NCBI GenBank assembly: GCA_964455375.1
Contig: CAYVXE010000105.1
Coordinates: forward strand, 1 to 14,505
Direction: 5' to 3'
Origin: CAYVXE01 sp964455375
GTDB lineage: Bacteria; Zhuqueibacterota; Zhuqueibacteria; Oceanimicrobiales; Oceanimicrobiaceae
Length of the DNA stretch: 14,505 nt
The notes below the pieces were generated by a model. It was not told the DNA's origin. It worked only from the letters and a program-made list of their open reading frames with translations, and ran no database searches. The stretch's first letter is position 1. Every line of letters begins with the position of its first letter. This document shows positions 7,554 to 13,951 of the stretch, in pieces. Position numbers and translations under genes: made by a program.

Positions 7554-8591
7554 ATGAAACAGGAACCACTGGTTTCCATCATTATTCCGCATTATAAGGG
7601 GAAAGAGATTCTTGACGACTGTTTCGATTCGCTCAAAAAAACAACCTACAAAAATACGGAAATTATTCTTGTGGATAATGCCACCTGTGATCACAGTCTC
7701 GATGGAATTGAAGTTGTTTACCCCAATGTTTCAATCGTACGAAATAAAAAAAATCTCGGCTATGCGGGTGGTTGTAATTCAGGATTTCAGAAGGCAAAAG
7801 GGGATTACGTTGTTTTTCTGAATGATGATACAATTGTCACAGAAAATTGGCTGCAACCTTTAGTTGAGCAGTGTAAAGCCGATGCCAGCGTTGCTGCGGT
7901 ACAACCGAAAATTCTGTCTCTCATTCAGGAAGGTTATTTCGACTATGCTGGCGGCGCCGGTGGCCTGATGGATCGATTTGGTTATCCCTTCGCTAAAGGT
8001 AGGATCTTTTTCACACTTGAAAAAGATCATCAGCAGTACGATGAAAGCAGTGACATTTTTTGGGCGTCAGGTACGGCGATGCTTGTAAGGAGAACAAGCT
8101 TAGAGGAAGTAGGACTTTTTGATGAAGATTTTTTTGCACACATGGAAGAAATCGATTTGAATTGGCGGTTGCACCTGTCGGGGTACCGGGTCATGTCGGT
8201 GCCGGCGTCGGTCATTTACCACCGTTCAGGTGCTACTTTAAAACCGGATTCACCTCAGAAACTGTATCTGAATCACCGCAATAGTTTGATTATGTTAATA
8301 AAAAATTATGCTGTGAAGAATTTACTGTGGATTTTTCCGGTGCGCATATTATTGGAAATTGTGACGCTCATTTATGCACTTGTGAAACGTGACTTCAAAC
8401 GTTTTAACGCTGCGGTGAAGGGACTGTGGTATGTCTTGATGAATTTCAGGCACATAGCAAAAAAGCGTAAACATGTGCAAAAATTACGAAAACTGAAGGA
8501 TAGACAGATTTTCAGAAAAATGTACAAGGGCTGTATTGTTTTTGAGTATTTTGTCAAAGGAATTGCAAGTGTAGAAAAATTGCCTGAGTAG
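7554..8591 (+). CDS. GT2-family glycosyltransferase, rhamnosyltransferase-like
   Basis: A 345-residue GT-A glycosyltransferase, probably at the cytoplasmic face of the membrane, transferring a nucleotide-activated sugar to a lipid-linked or cell-surface acceptor. Seen: the N-terminal nucleotide-binding strand VSIIIPHYKG (7-16), VDNAT (40-44), NLGYAGGCNSGF, the metal-binding DxD-like FLNDDT (about residues 88-93) and the acceptor-site EEIDLNWRL (about 197-205). This pattern resembles WbbL/RfbF-type dTDP-rhamnosyltransferases, but the sugar cannot be read from the sequence. A hydrophobic stretch near residues 258-278 (LLWIFPVRILLEIVTLIYALV without its charged flanks) may anchor it to the membrane, and the C-terminus is strongly basic. 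ATG 7554 lies 4 bp after the DUF2723 stop, so the two are probably co-translated. The 3' side is followed by a 235-bp repeat-containing spacer. Confidence 0.92.
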   Translation: MKQEPLVSIIIPHYKGKEILDDCFDSLKKTTYKNTEIILVDNATCDHSLDGIEVVYPNVSIVRNKKNLGYAGGCNSGFQKAKGDYVVFLNDDTIVTENWLQPLVEQCKADASVAAVQPKILSLIQEGYFDYAGGAGGLMDRFGYPFAKGRIFFTLEKDHQQYDESSDIFWASGTAMLVRRTSLEEVGLFDEDFFAHMEEIDLNWRLHLSGYRVMSVPASVIYHRSGATLKPDSPQKLYLNHRNSLIMLIKNYAVKNLLWIFPVRILLEIVTLIYALVKRDFKRFNAAVKGLWYVLMNFRHIAKKRKHVQKLRKLKDRQIFRKMYKGCIVFEYFVKGIASVEKLPE

Positions 8592-8622
8592 ATTTTTTAG
8601 AAAAGTTGGTAAAGCGTTCAAC

Positions 8623-8753
8623 GAGACGGTCAAAGAAGTAGCTTCTTGCTTCAGCCTGAGCGGAGTCGAAGGCTGTAACCGATTGTTTTTAAACCATGCT
8701 TCGACTGCGCTCAGCATGAAGACTGATTTCGTTTCAACTTTTTTAACAGTCTC
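8623..8753. repeat. composite inverted repeat with two REP-like palindromes
   Basis: Two palindromes face each other. The left one is CAGCC (8652-8656), loop TGAGCGGAGTCGAA, then GGCTG (8671-8675). The right one is CATGC (8695-8699), loop TTCGACTGCGCTCA, then GCATG (8714-8718). The right loop is the reverse complement of the left loop except at one base, so the whole pair can also form one long hairpin around the spacer 8676-8694. Outer arms match too: 8623-8639 against the reverse complement of 8737-8753 agree at 14 of 17 bases. The TGAGCGxAGTCGAA core is a dispersed intergenic sequence I recognise from many bacterial genomes. It fills most of the gene-free 8592-8826 interval. It may act as a transcription or mRNA-stability signal between the two flanking genes. 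Confidence 0.8.
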
Positions 8754-8764
8754 AAAGAGACTGT
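8746..8764. other. perfect 8-bp hairpin at the right edge of the palindromic element
   Basis: ACAGTCTC (8746-8753), loop AAA, GAGACTGT (8757-8764). The left arm coincides with the outer arm of the composite inverted repeat, so this sequence can pair either locally or with GAGACGGT at 8623-8630. There is no T-run after it on the + strand. A T-rich stretch precedes it (8740-8744), so reading from the - strand would place A residues there, not a terminator. Confidence 0.5.
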
Positions 8765-8826
8765 ACATTGTTTCAATGCTTATTCACTGCTGTTTTTACA
8801 GAAATGAGAACTTAAAAGTAGGTTCA

Positions 8827-9765
8827 TTGGAAACGGTAAATTGTCCCGTTTGCGGGTCACAGCATTTTCATGAAATTATAAAAGCACCGGATAGATTTTC
8901 GGTTGAGCAAGGTCTGAAATTTTCCATTGTCGGTTGTGACATTTGTGGTTTTCGTTTTTTAAATCCCAGACCGGAGGCAGCGGAAATATCCGCCTATTAC
9001 ATGAACGCTGAATATCAACCATTCATTTCTGCACAAGCGAAGCAGAAAATGTGGGATCGTCTTTACCGCCAGGTGCGTGTCTTCGCATTAAGAAGAAAAC
9101 GGGAGAGAATCGAGAAGCTGAAGACGGGGGGTCGTCTTCTGGATGTGGGATGTGGTACGGGAGAATTTTTGTTTGAAATGGAGCAACATGGCTGGCAGGT
9201 CGAGGGAATTGAACCGGACGAGTCGGCGGTAAAATTTGCATGCGAGCATTTTGGATTACATGTAAAAGTCGGTGATGAAAAAGAACTGGAGGGAGTTGAG
9301 AAACAGTACGATGTTATTACGCTTTGGCATGTTTTAGAACATGTTTCCTCTCCCCAAAAACTGATGGTGAATTGCGAAAATTTGTTAGCTGACAGAGGCC
9401 TGCTTTTACTGGCCGTTCCGAATATTGCCAGTTTAGACGCCGCCTTTTATGGACCGCTTTGGGTCGCGTTAGATGCGCCGAGACATTTATCTCATTTTAC
9501 ACCTGGTGTCATGCAGAGGCTCCTTGACGGAAGTCGGCTGAGATTAGTCAAGTGGAACTCCATGCCGCTGGACAGTTACTACAATTGCCTGATGAGCGAA
9601 TTTCTTCGTTTTAAGGTGAAAAATGTTGCTGCTGTGTTGAAGCCGATTTATCTCCTGCGCGCTGTTGCTGTAGCAACTGCCTCAATTGTGAAGTCAGCAA
9701 ATTTCAGGAAGCAAAGTAACAGAAACGGATCTTCTATTTTGTATTTCATTCAAAAGGAGAGTTGA
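8827..9765 (+). CDS. zinc-ribbon class I SAM-dependent methyltransferase
   Basis: A 312-residue methyltransferase, probably cytoplasmic, acting on a sugar or glycan intermediate given its neighbours; the substrate is unknown. The N-terminal zinc ribbon is Cys6-x2-Cys9 (CPVC) and Cys37-x2-Cys40 (CDIC), followed by FRFLNPRP, a common fusion in surface-sugar methyltransferases. The SAM-binding motif I LLDVGCGTGEF has its first Asp at about residue 106, the acidic motif II end is EGIEPD, and TLWHVLEHVSSP (about 165-176) is the Methyltransf_23-type motif. The frame stays open upstream to a TTG at 8683, but that extension is translated repeat sequence. I prefer TTG 8827, which gives METVNCPVC, with AGTAGG a few bases upstream as a weak ribosome site; ATG 8776 is an alternative. 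The next gene starts 3 bp after the stop and has its Shine-Dalgarno inside this one. Confidence 0.9.
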   Translation: METVNCPVCGSQHFHEIIKAPDRFSVEQGLKFSIVGCDICGFRFLNPRPEAAEISAYYMNAEYQPFISAQAKQKMWDRLYRQVRVFALRRKRERIEKLKTGGRLLDVGCGTGEFLFEMEQHGWQVEGIEPDESAVKFACEHFGLHVKVGDEKELEGVEKQYDVITLWHVLEHVSSPQKLMVNCENLLADRGLLLLAVPNIASLDAAFYGPLWVALDAPRHLSHFTPGVMQRLLDGSRLRLVKWNSMPLDSYYNCLMSEFLRFKVKNVAAVLKPIYLLRAVAVATASIVKSANFRKQSNRNGSSILYFIQKES

Positions 9766-9768
9766 GAA

Positions 9769-10806
9769 ATGAAACGTAAAGCACTATTCCTTTTTGTTTT
9801 GATGTTGATTGCTACCGGCGGGATGAGCTGTTTTCAGAAAACGGCAAGTTCGGGTAGTGACACCGTGATTTATGTTGTCGCGGATACTGAGACCTGGGAG
9901 AAATTGCAGCCGGCAATTACTGAAACCTTTCAGAAGGTTCTTGTTACGCCGCAGCCGGAAAAAGTGTTTGATTTGTATTGGGTATCTCCGGAAAAGTTTT
10001 CTACGTATGCGACCAGGAAAAATCTCCTTCTTGTGGGCACGTTTGATTCAAAAGGCGAAATTAGCCAGAAAGTATCCGGAATGCTGTCCCCTATCGTCAA
10101 GGAAAAAGTTAAAGAGGGTACGGCTTTTTACTTCCCAAAAGAGAACCCCTGGGCAAAAAAACAATTGCTTATGGTTCTGGCCGGAGTCAGTACGTCCGAG
10201 TTAGAAAAGAAACTCATTGAAAACAGAGACGTCCTGTACGGATTTTTCAAGGACAGGCTTCTGGGGGAAACGAAAAAACAGATGTACAGCCAGTTGGAAC
10301 AAAAGGATCTGTCGAAGCAATTGCTTCAGAAATATGGCTGGACCGTTCGCATTCAACATGATTATATCATCAACACTGAACGTCCGCAGGATCGTTTTGT
10401 CATGTTGCGGCGAAGTCTTCCCGGTCGGGAACGCTGGTTGTTTGTGCACTGGATCGACGATGCCGACTCCAATCTAATTAACAAAGATTGGGCCATTGCT
10501 AAACGCAACAAACTAACTGCCAAATTTTATAAAAATGATCTTATCGATGAGAATTATGTGGAGTCGAATGAAATTGACTTTCTGGATAGACCGGCACTGA
10601 TGTTGGAAGGCCTTTGGAAGAACGAAGATAAATTCATCGGCGGGCCGTTTCGCACCTACGTGTTTTATGATGAAAAATCCAAACGGATTTATATGATTGA
10701 TATTGCGGTCTATTATCCGGCGGGAAAAAAGGAACCGTTTTTCAGACAATTGGATATCATGGCGCATACGTTTAAAACAGCTCAAGATGTTGAAGAGAGG
10801 AGTTAA
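9769..10806 (+). CDS. probable lipoprotein, DUF4837-like
   Basis: A 345-residue envelope protein of unknown function. It begins with a basic start (MKRK), a hydrophobic core to about residue 16 and then GGMSC with Cys21, a plausible lipoprotein cleavage site, although the -3 position is Gly rather than the usual Leu. After a short Ser-rich linker comes a mature domain with DTVIYVVADTETWEKLQPAI and a second half with KYGWTVRIQHDY, FVMLRRSLPGRERWLFVHWID and a FYKNDLID segment. The overall layout matches my memory of the DUF4837 family, typical of Bacteroidetes and relatives; a profile search would settle it. AAAGGAG (9753-9759) lies 9 bp before the ATG. The gene lies between a methyltransferase and purE with 2-3 bp gaps, so it is presumably in the same transcript. 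Function should not be inferred from purE. Confidence 0.65.
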   Translation: MKRKALFLFVLMLIATGGMSCFQKTASSGSDTVIYVVADTETWEKLQPAITETFQKVLVTPQPEKVFDLYWVSPEKFSTYATRKNLLLVGTFDSKGEISQKVSGMLSPIVKEKVKEGTAFYFPKENPWAKKQLLMVLAGVSTSELEKKLIENRDVLYGFFKDRLLGETKKQMYSQLEQKDLSKQLLQKYGWTVRIQHDYIINTERPQDRFVMLRRSLPGRERWLFVHWIDDADSNLINKDWAIAKRNKLTAKFYKNDLIDENYVESNEIDFLDRPALMLEGLWKNEDKFIGGPFRTYVFYDEKSKRIYMIDIAVYYPAGKKEPFFRQLDIMAHTFKTAQDVEERS

Positions 10807-10808
10807 GA

Positions 10809-11279
10809 ATGCCTGACAAAAAGCCTTCTGTAGCTCTGGTGATGGGAAGTAAATCCGATGAAGCGGCTTTGGTTGAAAGTAAGAAATATTTTCACTATTT
10901 TAACATTTCGTTTGATGAGTATATTTTGTCGGCGCACCGGAACCCAAGGGAAACCATGAAGTTTTCTGAAGCTGCGGAAGAAAATGGTTATGAGGTGATT
11001 ATTGCAGTTGCCGGGATGGCTGCACATCTTCCCGGTGCAATTGCCGCGGTGACGGTACTGCCGGTGATCGGTGTCCCCATGCCCGGTTCGCATCTTTCCG
11101 GTGTGGATGCGCTGCATTCCATCGTGCAAATGCCGAAAGGCGTGCCCGTTGCAACAATGGCTATCGGTACCGCCGGGGCGGCGAACGCGGCTATTTTTTC
11201 CGTGCAAATTCTGGCGCTAAGGGATTTGGAGTTGAAAGAGAGATTGCACGTATTCAAAAATGCAGGCTGTAAGATTTAA
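10809..11279 (+). CDS. purE: N5-carboxyaminoimidazole ribonucleotide mutase (PurE class I)
   Basis: Converts N5-CAIR to CAIR in purine biosynthesis, as a cytoplasmic octamer in the known family. At 156 residues it is the usual class I length. Seen: the phosphate-binding GSKSD (13-17), SAHRNP (41-46) with the active-site-region His43, AGMAAHLPG (68-76) with His73, VIGVPMPGSHLSGVDALHSIVQMPKGVPVATMAIG and GAANAAIFSVQIL. The usual SAHRTP is SAHRNP here, a conservative change. AGGAG (10798-10802) lies 6 bp before the ATG, overlapping the end of the lipoprotein gene; the intergenic gap is 2 bp. No purK, whose product supplies N5-CAIR, lies next to it within the window. Its place between a lipoprotein gene and a sugar kinase gene suggests operon shuffling, not a functional link. 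Confidence 0.98.
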   Translation: MPDKKPSVALVMGSKSDEAALVESKKYFHYFNISFDEYILSAHRNPRETMKFSEAAEENGYEVIIAVAGMAAHLPGAIAAVTVLPVIGVPMPGSHLSGVDALHSIVQMPKGVPVATMAIGTAGAANAAIFSVQILALRDLELKERLHVFKNAGCKI

Positions 11280-11288
11280 AGACCGTTT

Positions 11289-12215
11289 ATGAGAAAAATC
11301 GGACTCGTCGGTACCTTTGTTCGCGATACCATCATCCCCTGGAAAGGCGACCCTGTACAAAGTGTCGGAGGGCTTTTTTTTACCGCTGCCTATGTCGCGG
11401 CTCTCGCTGAAAATCCTGTGGAAATCTACCCTGTCAGTTTTGTCGGTGATGATTTCTACGACCAACTGAAAGATGTACTCGGTGTGTATAAAAATATCAA
11501 ATTTTCAGGATTGACGAGAATACGGCAGGAAAATACGCGTGTGCGGCTCACATATAAGGGACCTTTGACCCGTGAAGAAGTGACAACGCCGCCCATGCCG
11601 CCGCTGCAAATGGAGCAATTGGCAATGCTTCAGGGTATGGATGCCGTGATCGTAAATCTCATCACCGGCTTTGATGTGGATTTAGCCGCATTGCAGGAAT
11701 TCAGGCGGCACTCCGGCTCTTTGATTCTTCTGGATTTTCACTCACGGTCTCTGGGAATCGATGCCTCCGGTAAACGTTTTCCCCGTAAGCCGGAGGATTG
11801 GGTCGCGTGGTTTGATTGTGCGGACATTATTCAATTAAATGAAAAAGAGGCGCAGATTTTGGGAGAGTTTTCCGAAAACTCAGATACTGCATTTTACGAA
11901 TTTGGTGAAAGTATTTTAAAAAAGACGGCAACTGTCTGTCTCATCACAATGGGGGCACGCGGCTCTTGCGTTTTATTTAGACGTAAAAATAGGTTACAGA
12001 GAAGAAAGATTAAGGCGGAAAAGGTGAAAGAAGTGAAAGATATCATTGGCTGCGGCGATGCTTTTCAGGCAGCATTTTTGATTCATTACCTTGAAAATGG
12101 GCATGTGATCGAAGCCGCTGGGTTCGCGAACAAGGTAGCAGCAGCAAACAGCACATTCGTAGGTAGTTCAAGAGTCCAGGATATCAAAACAATTCTTGCA
12201 GACAAGCACCTGTAA
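11289..12215 (+). CDS. atypical PfkB-family sugar kinase
   Basis: A 308-residue ribokinase-fold kinase that would phosphorylate a sugar or nucleoside with ATP. The N-terminus MRKIGLVGTFVRDTII has the PfkB opening strand. The second family signature is present as DIIGCGDAFQAAFL, with the catalytic Asp at about 257 and Cys replacing Ala of the usual GAGD at 255. The first signature is degenerate: GG at 27-28 is followed by LFFTAA, without the Asn that normally contacts substrate. The middle part (VIVNLITGFDVD, LLDFHSRSLG, WFDCADIIQLNEKEA) recalls an uncharacterised subfamily of carbohydrate kinases, so the substrate is open. The ATG lies 9 bp after the purE stop with no clear Shine-Dalgarno. 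It is followed by a 7-bp repeat array and the rmlD-like gene. A kinase feeding nucleotide-sugar synthesis is possible from context only. Confidence 0.88.
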   Translation: MRKIGLVGTFVRDTIIPWKGDPVQSVGGLFFTAAYVAALAENPVEIYPVSFVGDDFYDQLKDVLGVYKNIKFSGLTRIRQENTRVRLTYKGPLTREEVTTPPMPPLQMEQLAMLQGMDAVIVNLITGFDVDLAALQEFRRHSGSLILLDFHSRSLGIDASGKRFPRKPEDWVAWFDCADIIQLNEKEAQILGEFSENSDTAFYEFGESILKKTATVCLITMGARGSCVLFRRKNRLQRRKIKAEKVKEVKDIIGCGDAFQAAFLIHYLENGHVIEAAGFANKVAAANSTFVGSSRVQDIKTILADKHL

Positions 12216-12227
12216 AAGAAAGCCTTT

Positions 12228-12262
12228 GATTCGTGATTGGTAATTCGTAATTGGTAATTTGT
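12228..12262. repeat. five-unit 7-bp tandem repeat
   Basis: Five consecutive heptamers in perfect register: GATTCGT, GATTGGT, AATTCGT, AATTGGT, AATTTGT, with consensus RATTNGT. The array lies in the 73-bp spacer between the kinase and rmlD-like genes and ends 26 bp before the latter's ATG. It is the same kind of array as the one bordering the gap at 4670-4769. Confidence 0.85.
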
Positions 12263-12288
12263 ACGTAAAATGAGAACTGAACGAAAAT

Positions 12289-13215
12289 ATGACCAGGATG
12301 AAAATACTAAGAAAAAAAGTACTGATTTCCGGTGCTAATGGATTGCTGGGACAAAAATGCGTGGGTGTTTTCCTGAAGAATTATGAAGTCTACGGGGCAG
12401 ATATTCAGGAACATGCTTTTGTGGATTACCGGCATTACCATTATGTAACTTGCGATATCACCAGCCGGAATCAGGTAAATGAGTTGGTGAAAAGCATTGA
12501 ACCGGATTTTATCGTAAATGCAGCAGCCTACACAAATGTGGATGCATGTGAAGAAGATCGGGAAACCTGTTGGAAAGTGAATGTGACCGGCATCGAGAAT
12601 CTCGCTAAGGCGGCTTTTAAAAAGCATATCTTTATTGTGCATATATCCACAGATTATATTTTTGATGGAGAAAGCGGGCCGTATTCTGAAAATTCCAAAC
12701 CAAATCCACTGGGATATTATGGCCGTTCAAAATTGGCCGGAGAAAATGCCTTGATTGCCAGTGGTGCCCAAAATGCTATTTTGAGAACGATGGTGCTGTA
12801 TGGCTGCGGAGAGAATCTGCGTGATAATTTTGCCATTTGGCTGCTCAAAATGCTGCGAAGCGGTAAAGAAGTTACCATTGTCGATGACCAATACGGCCAT
12901 CCCACCATTGTGGATGATTTGGCCAGGGTCATTCTCAAAGTAGTTGAAAAAAAACAAACGGGCGTATTCCATGTGACCGGATCCGAGTATATGAACCGCC
13001 TGGAGTTTGCGCGAAAATTAGCAGACGTGTTCGGCCTGAGAAAAGATTTAATTCGAACGATCAAAACCGAAGAGCTAAATCAAAAAGCTCCTCGACCGTT
13101 TAGATCCGAATTTATGCTGGATAAATTGCGGAATGAACTGCAAATAACCACGATGAATGTCCGGGATAGTTTACTGCTTTTGAAAGATCAACTGGAACAG
13201 AAATCATCTCTCTGA
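12289..13215 (+). CDS. dTDP-4-dehydrorhamnose reductase-like SDR (RmlD family)
   Basis: A 308-residue NAD(P)-dependent extended short-chain dehydrogenase/reductase. RmlD catalyses the last step of dTDP-L-rhamnose synthesis in the cytoplasm. Seen: the Rossmann motif GANGLLG (15-21), the conserved VNAAAYTNVDACEED and NVTGIENLAKAA, catalytic Thr121 in STDYIFDG (120-127), and Tyr144-x3-Lys148 in YYGRSK. RTMVLYG and DDQYGHPTIVDDLARVI also fit RmlD/RfbD proteins. RmlA, RmlB and RmlC are not in the window, so the exact 4-keto sugar could differ, for example in a related nucleotide-sugar reductase. Two starts are possible, ATG 12289 and ATG 12298 (MKILRKKVLISGANG), and neither has a strong Shine-Dalgarno; the second gives a more usual short N-terminus. 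The DPM1-like gene follows after 15 bp. A rhamnosyltransferase-like GT2 gene on each side of this part of the cluster supports a rhamnose role. Confidence 0.86.
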   Translation: MTRMKILRKKVLISGANGLLGQKCVGVFLKNYEVYGADIQEHAFVDYRHYHYVTCDITSRNQVNELVKSIEPDFIVNAAAYTNVDACEEDRETCWKVNVTGIENLAKAAFKKHIFIVHISTDYIFDGESGPYSENSKPNPLGYYGRSKLAGENALIASGAQNAILRTMVLYGCGENLRDNFAIWLLKMLRSGKEVTIVDDQYGHPTIVDDLARVILKVVEKKQTGVFHVTGSEYMNRLEFARKLADVFGLRKDLIRTIKTEELNQKAPRPFRSEFMLDKLRNELQITTMNVRDSLLLLKDQLEQKSSL

Positions 13216-13230
13216 TTAGAATAATAATTC

Positions 13231-13950
13231 ATGAAAAAAGCACTCGTTATCATTCCTACCTACAATGAATCCGAAAACATTCAAACCGTTGTGGATAAAA
13301 TACTCGGGTTGAATATTCCGAATCTTGCTATTTTGGTCGTGGACGACAATTCACCGGATAATACCGGCGAGATTGTTGCAAAACGGGCCGAAACCGATAT
13401 GCGCGTCGAATTAATTCAACGATCCGGAAAAATGGGATTGGGTACGGCCTACGTCGCCGGTTTCAAATATGCTCTTAAAAATGGCTATGAATACATATTC
13501 GAGATGGATGCTGATCTCTCCCATGACCCGGAAGATATCCCCAGGTTTCTTGATAAAATAAAATCATACGATCTGGTTATCGGCTCACGGTATAAAACCG
13601 GTGTAAACGTTATCAACTGGCCACTCTCCAGGCTGATGTTAAGTGTTTTTGCCAATTGGTATACAAAAAACATAACCGGACTTCCCATTTATGATTGTAC
13701 AAGCGGGTACAAATGTTTTCGCCGCAGAGTCCTGGAGAAAGTTGATTTGAATAGCATTTCCAGTGATGGCTACTCATTTCAGATTGAAATGAATTACAAA
13801 GCCTGGAAGGCCGGCTTTTCATTTTTCGAATTGCCGATTATTTTTACTGACCGGGAAAAGGGAAGTTCAAAAATGACCCGCAAAGTCATGAAGGAAGCAG
13901 CATGGATGGTCTGGAAATTACGATTTATGAGCTTTGAGGATAAAAGGTAA
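13231..13950 (+). CDS. polyprenyl-phosphate mannose synthase (DPM1-type GT2)
   Basis: A 239-residue GT-A glycosyltransferase that moves a hexose, most likely mannose from GDP-mannose, onto polyprenyl phosphate at the cytoplasmic membrane face. Seen: VIIPTYNESENI (6-17), VVDDNSPDNTG (from residue 36), the metal-binding DADLSHDP (93-100), GSRY, the DPM1-type DCTSGYKCFRRRVLE, SDGYSFQIEMNYKAWKAG and the closing FTDREKGSSKM. It matches the single-domain DPM1/Ppm1 type: there is no C-terminal membrane domain and no GtrA-like fusion, so it would be membrane-associated through its substrate or partners. It starts 15 bp after the RmlD-like gene without an obvious Shine-Dalgarno and ends 1 bp before the next gene's ATG. 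A glucose-specific polyprenyl synthase is the main alternative. The product is a plausible donor for the DUF2723 protein. Confidence 0.92.
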   Translation: MKKALVIIPTYNESENIQTVVDKILGLNIPNLAILVVDDNSPDNTGEIVAKRAETDMRVELIQRSGKMGLGTAYVAGFKYALKNGYEYIFEMDADLSHDPEDIPRFLDKIKSYDLVIGSRYKTGVNVINWPLSRLMLSVFANWYTKNITGLPIYDCTSGYKCFRRRVLEKVDLNSISSDGYSFQIEMNYKAWKAGFSFFELPIIFTDREKGSSKMTRKVMKEAAWMVWKLRFMSFEDKR

Positions 13951-13951
13951 G

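Noticed and set aside
8484..8768. Antisense open frame of 94 codons across the end of the GT2 gene and the palindromic element
   Set aside because: Its translation (MLSAVEAWF, STPLRLKQE) is the familiar product of reading the REP-like repeat and has no domain character; half overlaps a confident gene.
10803..11207. Antisense 134-codon open frame over purE
   Set aside because: It is rich in His, Arg and Gly as expected for the complement of purE, and purE is certain on the + strand.
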